The position numbers and the translations under genes were made by a program. Shown piece after piece: positions 1 through 8,423 of a DNA stretch of 14,136 nucleotides. Origin of the DNA: Streptosporangiaceae bacterium (GTDB lineage Bacteria > Actinomycetota > Actinomycetes > Streptosporangiales > Streptosporangiaceae); NCBI GenBank assembly GCA_030039095.1, contig JASHQP010000452.1, positions 1 to 14,136 on the forward strand. The letters run 5' to 3'. How positions within the stretch are numbered: position 1 is the stretch's first letter; every line of letters begins with the position of its first letter. A model generated the notes under the pieces. It saw nothing but the letters and a program-made list of their open reading frames with translations, had not been told where the DNA came from and did no database searches.

Positions 1-172
1 GCCGGCCACGCCGGTCAGGCCCGCCGCCGCGATCCGGCAGGAACCGGCCCAGCGCGGGGCTGCCCCGGATCAGCCTTCGAGTACCACGTCCTGACCCCGC
101 GGGCCGCGCAGCGCCGCCGAGCCCGCGTTCTTGACGAGGCCCGGGCTCTCCCGAAGCGGAATGATAAGTGGT

Positions 173-360
173 GTGACACGGCGGAAGATTGCTGTCACGC
201 TGCCCGAGGACCAGGTGGCCGCGGCGCGGCGTGCGGTGGCCGAAGGGCGGGCCGCTTCGGTCTCCGCGTACGTGGCGGAGGCGCTCGCCAGCGGTGCAAC
301 CTTGACCATCCCGGCGGGCGTGCTGGCCCAGGCCTGGCGGGGCGCGGGGCCCGCCGGGCT
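173..360 (+). pseudogene. Remnant of a VapBC-type toxin-antitoxin pair (antitoxin N-terminus joined to toxin fragment)
   Basis: Starting at GTG 173 (or ATG 161 in the same frame) the frame encodes VTRRKIAVTLPEDQVAAARR and then VAEGRAASVSAYVAEAL. This is the ribbon-helix-helix N-terminus typical of actinobacterial VapB-like antitoxins, which normally bind operator DNA and neutralise a PIN-domain RNase. After about residue 40 the expected acidic toxin-binding tail is absent. Instead the frame reads LTIPAGVLAQAWRGAG, which resembles the middle of a PIN toxin (typically ...VPSTALAQVWRGG...). The frame then runs without its own stop into the antisense of the fahA 3' end (fahA stops at 362). My inference is that an internal deletion fused antitoxin to toxin and a second break removed the toxin C-terminus. 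The PIN acidic residues are not present. The antitoxin part is fairly secure; the toxin part rests on one short motif. No good Shine-Dalgarno is seen before 173. Confidence 0.55.
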
Positions 361-361
361 G

Positions 362-1606
362 TTACAGGTCCGTCGGGTCCTGGGCCGGCATGATCTGGCC
401 GCGCGCCTCGCCGAGGCCGATCCTGGCGCCGTCCGGCCCGGCCGCCGTGGCGGTGATCGACAGCTCGTCGCCGTCCTCGAGCCACAGGCGCGTGGTGCCG
501 TCGGGCAGCGCCAGCGGCTCCGACCCGCCCCAGGACAGCTCGAGCATGCAGCCGCGCTGATCGGCCCGCGGCCCGCTGACGGTTCCCGAGGCGTACAGGT
601 CCCCGGTGCGCAGCGACGCCCCGTTCACCGTCATGTGGGCCAGCATCTGCGCCGGGCTCCAGTGCATCGCGGCATACGGCGGCCGGGAGATCACGTGGCC
701 GTTCAGCCGAACCTCGAAGGCGATGTCCAGGCCCCAGTCGGCCGGCTCCGCGAGGTAGGGGAGCAACTCGGTGTCGAGCGACGGAGGCCGGACCCTGACG
801 TGCTCCAGCGCCGCGAGCGGAAGGACCCACGGCGAGACCGTCGTGGCGAACGACTTGCCGAGGAACGGCCCGAGCGGCACGGTCTCCCAGGCCTGGATGT
901 CCCTGGCCGACCAGTCGTTGACCAGGCACACGCCGAACACGTGCTCGGTGAAGCGGCCGGCGGGCACCGGCTCGCCGATGACCGTCTCCGCGCCCACGAC
1001 GAAGCCGAGCTCGGCCTCGAAGTCGAGCCTGTCCGACGGGGAGAAGACGGGCCCGGTGGCGCCGGGCGGCCGGCACGGGCCGTACGGGCGGCGCACCGGG
1101 GTGCCGGACACGATCACCGTCCCGGCCCGGCCGTGGTAGCCGACCGGCTGGTGCCGCCAGTTGGGGGCCAGCGGCTCTCCGCCCGGCCGGAATATCCGTC
1201 CGACGTTGCTGGCGTGGTACTCGCAAGCGTAGAAGTCGGCGTAGTCGGCGACGGTGAAGGGCAGGTGCAGGGTGACGTCGGCGGCGGGTATCACCAGGTC
1301 CTGGAGTGCCTCGCGGTATTCGTCGCGGCTGAGCCAGCGGGTGATTGCCCCGCGCATCTGCTCCCAGGCGCGATCACCGGCGGCGAGGAAATCGTCGAGG
1401 CTGCCCGAGCTCATCAGATCCGCGCGGCCGGCGAGCAGGCGGTAGGTCGCGGCGGACAGATCGAGCACCCGATCGCCGATCGCCACGCCGACGCGCGCCT
1501 GCGTCGGCCGGTCACGTGTGGTGAACGAGCAGTACGGGAGGGCCTGCAGCCCGAACGGATGGTCCGGAGCGACCTCGAGCCATCCCGCCGCACGAGTCCC
1601 AGCCAT
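362..1606 (-). CDS. fahA: Fumarylacetoacetase (fumarylacetoacetate hydrolase)
   Basis: This 414-residue cytosolic enzyme catalyses the last step of tyrosine/homogentisate degradation, splitting 4-fumarylacetoacetate into fumarate and acetoacetate (EC 3.7.1.2). The length matches the family (about 415-430). An N-terminal SH3-like domain (about 15-115) precedes the FAH catalytic fold. Metal and catalytic residues align with mammalian FAH: D124 in DYADFYACEYHASNVG, the general base H131, E197 and E199 in LDFEAELGF, D231 and Q238 in NDWSARDIQAWE, K251 in PLGPFLGKSF, and E356 in MLELSWGG. The start at 1606 is set by GAGGAG about 7 nt upstream on the minus strand; an in-frame extension to 2308 would overlap the sortase and lacks homology. 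It lies 101 nt downstream of the sortase gene, so shared transcription is possible but unproven. No hmgA or hppD neighbour is in the window. The 3' end abuts the toxin-antitoxin remnant. Confidence 0.96.
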   Translation of the reverse strand: MAGTRAAGWLEVAPDHPFGLQALPYCSFTTRDRPTQARVGVAIGDRVLDLSAATYRLLAGRADLMSSGSLDDFLAAGDRAWEQMRGAITRWLSRDEYREALQDLVIPAADVTLHLPFTVADYADFYACEYHASNVGRIFRPGGEPLAPNWRHQPVGYHGRAGTVIVSGTPVRRPYGPCRPPGATGPVFSPSDRLDFEAELGFVVGAETVIGEPVPAGRFTEHVFGVCLVNDWSARDIQAWETVPLGPFLGKSFATTVSPWVLPLAALEHVRVRPPSLDTELLPYLAEPADWGLDIAFEVRLNGHVISRPPYAAMHWSPAQMLAHMTVNGASLRTGDLYASGTVSGPRADQRGCMLELSWGGSEPLALPDGTTRLWLEDGDELSITATAAGPDGARIGLGEARGQIMPAQDPTDL

Positions 1607-1707
1607 CAACGTCTCCTCAGGGTGCGGGCCTGCCGGCGTCCGGGACCTGGCCAAAGCGACGTTGACGCTACCAGCTAGGCGCCTGGGCCGTGCGTTGCGT
1701 CCGTGGC

Positions 1708-2418
1708 CTATGTACCGGAGGCCGACGCCCGCTGCCCGACGTACTGCGCGAAGACAACCGTGTTGGACAGGTAATGGCCGGTCGCGTAGTCGAATTGCCC
1801 GCCGCACGTGACAAGCCGCAGCGACGGCCAGGTCGTATAGGAATAGATGGTGTTGTCGGGAAATTCCGCCTTGGTGTACAGCGCCGCCGAGTACACCCGG
1901 AACAGCGCCGTGCGCCCGTCCTCGAGGTTGACGTAGACAAGATCGCCGGGGCGGAGGCTGCCGAGGTGGTAGAAGACCGCAGGCCCGACCGCGGCGGAGT
2001 CGACGTGCCCGAAGAGCACCGCGGCGCCCGGGGAGCCGGGCGTCGGGCCCTTGTTGAACCAGCTCGTGAGGAACGGCGTGTTCAGCGACGGCACGCCCAC
2101 CGCGCCGCTGGACGTCAGGCCGAGCGAGATGATCTCGGCCCGGACCTTGATGTGCGGAATGTAGACGGAGACGGGAACCGAGTGCGCCATCGGCGTCACC
2201 TGGTAGCGGTTGCCGGCCACCCGCACCGTCGGCACGGCGCCCTGGCCACCTGCTGACGCCCTGCTGGCCGGCGGCGGGGGCGTGTGGCTGCGGGACGGTG
2301 CCTCCCACTTCGGCGGCGGCGCCGGCGGCGACCAGCGCAGCGTATGCATGCCGACGAACGCCAGCACGAGACCGGCCGCGACCAGGGCAACGACGGCCCC
2401 GCTGAGCAGCTTGGGCAT
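1708..2418 (-). CDS. Class F sortase (cell-surface transpeptidase)
   Basis: This 236-residue membrane-anchored sortase cleaves an LPXTG-like sorting signal in secreted proteins and joins them to the cell envelope. Residues 4-25 form one N-terminal signal-anchor helix. A Pro-rich extracellular linker (about 30-62) leads into a sortase beta-barrel (about 75-230). The catalytic His is H138 in VLFGHVDSA and the nucleophile is C205 in LRLVTCGGQFD, the form of the TLXTC motif used by actinobacterial class F enzymes. The strand where the substrate-stabilising Arg is usually sought reads GHYLSNTVVFA and has no Arg; R201, four residues before the Cys, is the nearest. The start at 2418 has AGGGA about 8 nt upstream. 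It sits 25 nt downstream of a sortase-substrate-like gene on the same strand, a strong sign of a dedicated pair. Class F is preferred over class E because of the TCGG-type motif and the short single-helix architecture. Confidence 0.9.
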   Translation of the reverse strand: MPKLLSGAVVALVAAGLVLAFVGMHTLRWSPPAPPPKWEAPSRSHTPPPPASRASAGGQGAVPTVRVAGNRYQVTPMAHSVPVSVYIPHIKVRAEIISLGLTSSGAVGVPSLNTPFLTSWFNKGPTPGSPGAAVLFGHVDSAAVGPAVFYHLGSLRPGDLVYVNLEDGRTALFRVYSAALYTKAEFPDNTIYSYTTWPSLRLVTCGGQFDYATGHYLSNTVVFAQYVGQRASASGT

Positions 2419-2443
2419 GGTGGGCGTCCCTGCGATCGGCGGG

Positions 2444-2968
2444 TCAGCCCGACGCGCGGCCGGACCAGCGCCTGCCCAGGGCCACGCACCCGGCGAGTGC
2501 CCCGGCGGCGAGCAGGCCGAAGCCGACGTTGGTCAGCGTGGTGTCGGTCGCGGTGGACGTCGTGCCGTCGCCGGTCTGCGGTGCCGCGGCGGGAAGCGCG
2601 TTCACGGTCAGGGTGGCCGAGGCCGAGACGCCGTTGGAGCACGTGATCTCGGGGTTGTACGTGCCGGGGGCGAGCGAGCTCGGCAGGACCACGGTGGTGA
2701 CGAACACGTCGTTCTGGCTGCCTTGCTGCATCGGGATCTGCGCCGGCAGGCCGAGCGAGGAGCCGTTGAGCGTCGCCGAGGTGCACGGGTTGTCCGCCCC
2801 CGTCGAGCAGTCGATCGTGAACGTCGTCGAGGTGCCCGGTGTGGACGGGTTTGGGTAAACGCTCACCGGCGAGGGGCCGCCGCCGCTGGCGAGCGCCGCG
2901 GTGCCGCCGCTCACGAGTACGGCCATGATCAGCCCAGCGATGGCAGCGACGCACCTGGCAAGGCGCAT
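2444..2968 (-). CDS. Secreted protein with sortase-type C-terminal sorting signal
   Basis: This 174-residue predicted surface protein is the likely substrate of the adjacent sortase. Residues 1-28 are a signal peptide (basic MRLAR, hydrophobic core, small residues near GTAALAS). Residues 30-125 are Ser/Thr/Pro-rich beta-type sequence with three cysteines (C54, C62, C110), resembling one Ig-like domain (VYPNPSTPGTSTTFTI...APGTYNPEITC). The C-terminus has LPAAAPQTGDG (APQTG at 129-133), a 12-13-residue polar spacer, a hydrophobic segment (about 147-165) and a basic tail (RRWSGR). That is the three-part layout of a sorting signal, though the core is APQTG rather than LPXTG and the spacer is longer than in classical examples. 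The start at 2968 has a GGGGG-rich ribosome site about 5 nt upstream. The biological role is unknown; an envelope structural or adhesive role is only inference. Confidence 0.85.
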   Translation of the reverse strand: MRLARCVAAIAGLIMAVLVSGGTAALASGGGPSPVSVYPNPSTPGTSTTFTIDCSTGADNPCTSATLNGSSLGLPAQIPMQQGSQNDVFVTTVVLPSSLAPGTYNPEITCSNGVSASATLTVNALPAAAPQTGDGTTSTATDTTLTNVGFGLLAAGALAGCVALGRRWSGRASG

Positions 2969-3215
2969 GAATCCCCCGGAGTGCTAAAAGAAATATCCCC
3001 CTTATAGTCCCTTCCGAGTACCCGGCGCATTGTCGTAGCAAACGAGGCGCGAGCCCTGCTCGGCGGCAATTGACCCATCATTTATCCAGTCTGTGCGGAT
3101 CGCATATCTGCGCTGGGCGAAACGCGGCGCGAGCCTTGCCGGTAGGCGCCGCGGCCACCCGCACCTCGCCGGGTGCCTGATTCGCCCCCGTTTGGCGTGC
3201 CGGGGAGGCGCCAGA

Positions 3216-3233
3216 TACCTTGACGTCGAGATA
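3216..3233. promoter_or_regulatory. Palindromic operator-like site 1 upstream of acnA
   Basis: The sequence TACCTTGACGTCGAGATA is an imperfect 18-bp palindrome centred on GACGTC (pattern TAnCTyGACGTCrAGnTA). The same 15-nt core recurs exactly 43 bp downstream. The site contains the TTGACG that I read as the -35 box, so a bound protein would compete with RNA polymerase. I do not recognise the regulator. Confidence 0.55.
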
Positions 3234-3249
3234 GTTTTCGGGGTAGTCT
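3220..3249 (+). promoter_or_regulatory. Candidate acnA promoter (-35 TTGACG, -10 TAGTCT)
   Basis: TTGACG (3220-3225) and TAGTCT (3244-3249) are separated by 18 nt and match the actinobacterial housekeeping consensus TTGAC-N17/18-TANNNT. The predicted transcription start is near 3256, giving a leader of about 240 nt before acnA. Palindrome 1 overlaps the -35 and palindrome 2 covers about +4 to +21. Confidence 0.5.
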
Positions 3250-3258
3250 CAGGGTAGA

Positions 3259-3276
3259 TAGCTTGACGTCGAGATA
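3259..3276. promoter_or_regulatory. Palindromic operator-like site 2 upstream of acnA
   Basis: The sequence TAGCTTGACGTCGAGATA differs from site 1 at a single position. Centre-to-centre distance is 43 bp, close to four helical turns, so dimers at both sites would sit on the same DNA face. Its own TTGACG is not followed by a -10-like box at 17-18 nt, which argues that it is a regulator site rather than a second promoter. Confidence 0.55.
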
Positions 3277-3380
3277 TTGCGCTCAGCCCCGCGCAGCCGC
3301 GGGCCGCGGCAGGGCCGGGGAAACCGGGCGCCCGCTGCTGCGGCAAGATGCCGTTAGCGCCGAATGGGCCCCCCGGACGT

Positions 3381-3449
3381 GATAACGGCGCGGGCCGGAT
3401 ACGGGCGGTTGGCTGGATAGGGGCGGGCGGGATAGTAGAGAGCGGGCGG
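3381..3449 (+). repeat. Degenerate GATA-GC-rich tandem repeat in the acnA leader
   Basis: Four units begin with GATA at 3381, 3398, 3416 and 3431 (periods 17, 18 and 15), each followed by a G/C-rich stretch such as GATAGGGGCGGGCGG. They lie in the predicted 5' leader of acnA. Function is unknown; simple-sequence drift is possible. Confidence 0.35.
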
Positions 3450-3481
3450 CGGGAAGAGCCACAGGGCCAGGAGGCCACACG

Positions 3482-3495
3482 ATGGAGGCCATGCG

Positions 3496-3499
<4 letters not shown>
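3482..3499 (+). CDS. Possible 5-codon leader ORF coupled to acnA
   Basis: ATG 3482 opens a frame encoding Met-Glu-Ala-Met-Arg and stops at TGA 3497-3499. The stop overlaps the acnA start as ATGA (3496-3499). A near-perfect Shine-Dalgarno, AGGAGG (3469-3474), lies 7 nt before ATG 3482, an ideal distance. A second site, GGAGG (3484-3488), sits inside the mini-ORF 7 nt before the acnA ATG. So either ribosomes load at the first site and re-initiate on acnA, or the mini-ORF is incidental and GGAGG serves acnA directly. Nothing shows that the peptide has a function of its own. Confidence 0.3.
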
Positions 3500-6267
<2,768 letters not shown>

Positions 6268-6288
6268 CGCCATATCCCGGTCGGCAGG

Positions 6289-8367
6289 TTATCCCGGGCG
6301 GCCGGGTATCGCGGGCAGGCGCTGCATGAGCGCGGCGAACTGGTCGAAGGCCAGGCTCTGGTCGGAATCGGACAGCGCCCGGTCGGGGTCCGGGTGGACC
6401 TCGATGAGCAGGCCGTGTGCTCCGGCGGCGCGAGCCGCCCAGGCCATCGGGGCGACGTAGCTCCGCTGGCCGGTGCCGTGGCTCGGGTCCACGATGACCG
6501 GCAGGTGCGAGCGCTCGCGGACCACGGCCACCGCGGACAGGTCGAGGGTGTTGCGGGTGGCGCTCTCGAACGTCCGGATGCCGCGCTCGCAGAGGATCAC
6601 CTGCTGGTTGCCCTGGGCGACGATGTACTCCGCGGCCGCCAGCCACTCCTCGATCGTGCTCGACAGCCCGCGCTTGAGCAGCACCGGCCGGTCCACCTTG
6701 CCGAGCTCACGCAGCAGGTCGAAGTTCTGCATGTTGCGCGCGCCAACCTGGAGGATGTCGGCTTCCTTGGCCATCCGCTGTACCTGGTCGACCGCCATCA
6801 CCTCGGTGACCACCGGCAGCCCGGCCTCGCGCCCGGCCGCGACCAGCAGATCGAGCCCGTCCCAGCCGAGCCCCTGGAACGAGTACGGCGAGGTCCGCGG
6901 CTTGAACACGCCGCCGCGCAGCACGTGCGCGCCGTGGTCCCTGACGAACCTGGCGGTGGCCTCGATCTGATCGCGGCTCTCGACCGAGCACGGGCCCGCC
7001 ATCACCACGAAGCCGTCGCCGCCGACCAGCACGTCGCCGACCCGGATGACGGTGTCCGCCTGCCGCGCCTCCCGGTCAACCAGTTTGTAGTGGCGGGAAC
7101 GAGGAGCGGCGGGCCGGGCCGCCACGGCCTCGAGCATTTCCGCCGGGTCACCCCCGGACGGCTCGGTCCCTGGCTGGACGGCGGCGTCGCCACCGCCCGG
7201 CTGGCCAGGCAGGCCGCCCGGCCTGGCCGGCGCGCGCAGCGCCTTGGCCGGGTAGCTGCCGAGCACCTTGACGAACAGCGCCGCCGACCGCAGTTCGTCG
7301 AGTGCCGCCGCGGTCCGCGGGTCGGCGGCGTTGCCCTCGAAGTCGAGGAAGAACATGTACTCCCAGGGCCGGCCGGGCCGCGGCCGGGACTCCAGCTTCG
7401 TCATCGAGTGGCCGCTGCCGGACAGCACCTCCAGGCAGCGCAGCAGGTCGCCCTCTTCGTGCCCGGTCACCAGGATCAGGCTCGTCTTGCAGGGAACCCG
7501 CAGGTCCACGGTGGCCGGCGTCGCCGACAGCGCCACGAACCTCGTGAAGTTGTCGTCGCTGTCGTTGATCCCGCGGCGCAGGACGACGAGCCCGTACGCG
7601 GCGGCGGCCTCGGGGGAGGCGATCGCCGCGACGGTGGGATCGCCGGACGCCGCCACGGCCTGCATCGCCCCAGCGGTGTCGAAGTAGGCGGTGGGCTCGG
7701 CGTGTGGAAGGGACAGGAGGAACTTCGAGCACTGCTCGAGCCCCTGCGGATGCGACAGGATCCGCCTCAGCGAGGACAGCGGGACCTCGGCGGTGGCCGC
7801 CAGGCAGTGGTCGACCTTCCAGGTCTCCTCGCCCACGATGAACAGCTCGTGCGAGCGCAGCACCGCGTAGACCTCGTTGATGCTCCCGGCCGTGGTGTTC
7901 TCGATCGGCAGCACCGCGAGGTCGGCGTCGCCGGCCAGCAGCGCGTCCGCCGCCTCCCGGAACGTGCGGTAGCCGGTGAGGTCACCGGTCAGGCCGCGGC
8001 CGGCCAGGTACTTCTGCGATGCGGCGTCGCTGTAGGAGTGCGCGGTGCCCTGGAACGCGACCCGGACCCGGCCGCCGGCGTCGCCGTTCAGGTGCCGCGC
8101 CTGCTGCGCCACCGAGTCGCTGATCAGCTCCCGGAAGATCGTGCGCACCAGGCTCGCCGAGACGCCCAGGTCGGTGGCCACGGCCACGACGCCGTCCAGC
8201 ACCCGCCGTTCCCGGTCGGTGTCCTGGATCCCGTCCTCGGAGTGCTCCTTGGCCCTGGCGATCGCCTCGATCAGGTCGCGGCGCTGCGCGATCAGGCGGA
8301 CGATGCCGCTGTCCACCTCGTCGAGGCCCTGCCGCAGACCGCCGAGGTCTGGCTGCTCGTTGCTCAC
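6289..8367 (-). CDS. Trifunctional fusion: chorismate mutase / prephenate dehydratase-ACT / DAHP synthase
   Basis: This 692-residue protein (numbered from GTG 8367) carries three shikimate/phenylalanine activities. Residues 8-95 are an AroQ-type chorismate mutase with the E. coli P-protein residues conserved: R12, R30, K40, D49, R52, E53 and Q88/89. Residues about 102-285 are prephenate dehydratase with the catalytic TRF (275-277, in [10 protein letters not shown]). Residues about 292-375 form an ACT domain with the Phe-binding ESRP (326-329); the GALV-equivalent reads GDLL. After a Pro/Gly-rich linker (about 376-423) comes a type I-beta DAHP synthase (424-685): MAGPCSVES (C460), [11 protein letters not shown] (489 on), [41 protein letters not shown] (H630) and [13 protein letters not shown] (E656, D667). 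Metal ligands C, H, E and D are all present. The frame is unbroken through the linker. GTG 8367 is chosen for AGGGGA about 6 nt upstream; GTG 8382 (five residues longer) could be a leaderless start behind TACCGT. CM-PDT and CM-DAHPS fusions are known; this three-way form looks unusual. Confidence 0.93.
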   Translation of the reverse strand: MSNEQPDLGGLRQGLDEVDSGIVRLIAQRRDLIEAIARAKEHSEDGIQDTDRERRVLDGVVAVATDLGVSASLVRTIFRELISDSVAQQARHLNGDAGGRVRVAFQGTAHSYSDAASQKYLAGRGLTGDLTGYRTFREAADALLAGDADLAVLPIENTTAGSINEVYAVLRSHELFIVGEETWKVDHCLAATAEVPLSSLRRILSHPQGLEQCSKFLLSLPHAEPTAYFDTAGAMQAVAASGDPTVAAIASPEAAAAYGLVVLRRGINDSDDNFTRFVALSATPATVDLRVPCKTSLILVTGHEEGDLLRCLEVLSGSGHSMTKLESRPRPGRPWEYMFFLDFEGNAADPRTAAALDELRSAALFVKVLGSYPAKALRAPARPGGLPGQPGGGDAAVQPGTEPSGGDPAEMLEAVAARPAAPRSRHYKLVDREARQADTVIRVGDVLVGGDGFVVMAGPCSVESRDQIEATARFVRDHGAHVLRGGVFKPRTSPYSFQGLGWDGLDLLVAAGREAGLPVVTEVMAVDQVQRMAKEADILQVGARNMQNFDLLRELGKVDRPVLLKRGLSSTIEEWLAAAEYIVAQGNQQVILCERGIRTFESATRNTLDLSAVAVVRERSHLPVIVDPSHGTGQRSYVAPMAWAARAAGAHGLLIEVHPDPDRALSDSDQSLAFDQFAALMQRLPAIPGRPG

Positions 8368-8389
8368 CCTGTCTCCCCTCACCCGGGCA

Positions 8390-8395
8390 ACGGTA
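8390..8395 (-). promoter_or_regulatory. Candidate -10 box for the aromatic-pathway fusion gene
   Basis: On the minus strand TACCGT matches TANNNT. It places a transcription start at about 8382-8383, on or next to the upstream GTG at 8382. The transcript would be leaderless from 8382, or have a 15-nt leader containing AGGGGA for GTG 8367. No clear -35 is visible. Confidence 0.4.
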
Positions 8396-8411
8396 GCGTC
8401 TCGGGGTCACC

Positions 8412-8417
8412 TAGAGT
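8412..8417 (+). promoter_or_regulatory. Candidate -10 box for a leaderless MFS transporter mRNA
   Basis: TAGAGT matches TANNNT and is followed by CGCGGG and then GTG 8424. The first transcribed base would be the start codon itself, the standard geometry of leaderless actinobacterial genes. No Shine-Dalgarno is needed. It lies 16 bp from the divergent -10 box at 8390-8395, so the two promoters must overlap. Confidence 0.5.
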
Positions 8418-8423
8418 CGCGGG

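Larger units (their letters stand above)
2969..3495. other. Divergent intergenic region between the sortase-substrate gene and acnA
   Basis: This 527-bp stretch holds no convincing longer gene. The left part (2969-3210) should carry the promoter of the sortase pair. A TATAAG-like box lies on the minus strand near 3001-3006, but no matching -35 is visible. It also has an 18-of-21-nt direct repeat with an 80-bp period (3040-3060 and 3120-3140) and a small hairpin at 3157-3176 (CACCCG/CGGGTG, 8-nt loop). The right part (3216-3276) carries a candidate acnA promoter and two palindromes. Positions 3277-3495 would be the acnA leader. Confidence 0.6.

Noticed and set aside
173..198. GTGACA-N14-TGTCAC inverted repeat at the start of the antitoxin remnant
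   Set aside because: Six-base arms, no extension of symmetry, and inside coding sequence; chance is likely.
361..1678. Continuation of the antitoxin-remnant frame for over 400 codons
   Set aside because: It is antisense to fahA and loses any family resemblance after about position 355; only the first part is supported.
1607..2308. In-frame N-terminal extension of fahA through the sortase gene
   Set aside because: It overlaps the sortase in another frame, has low-complexity Arg/Pro/Ala sequence, and the true start at 1606 has a strong GAGGAG site and matches the family N-terminus.
6268..6310. CCCGG/CCGGG arms between acnA and the convergent fusion gene as a bidirectional terminator
   Set aside because: Arms are only about 5 bp, mostly within the coding end of the minus-strand gene, and no T-run is present on either strand.
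7100..7240. Possibility that DAHP synthase is a separate gene starting at an internal Met near 7135
   Set aside because: No stop separates it from the dehydratase frame and the upstream G-rich stretch is too far (about 12 nt) to be a convincing Shine-Dalgarno; fusion is the simpler reading, though internal initiation cannot be excluded.
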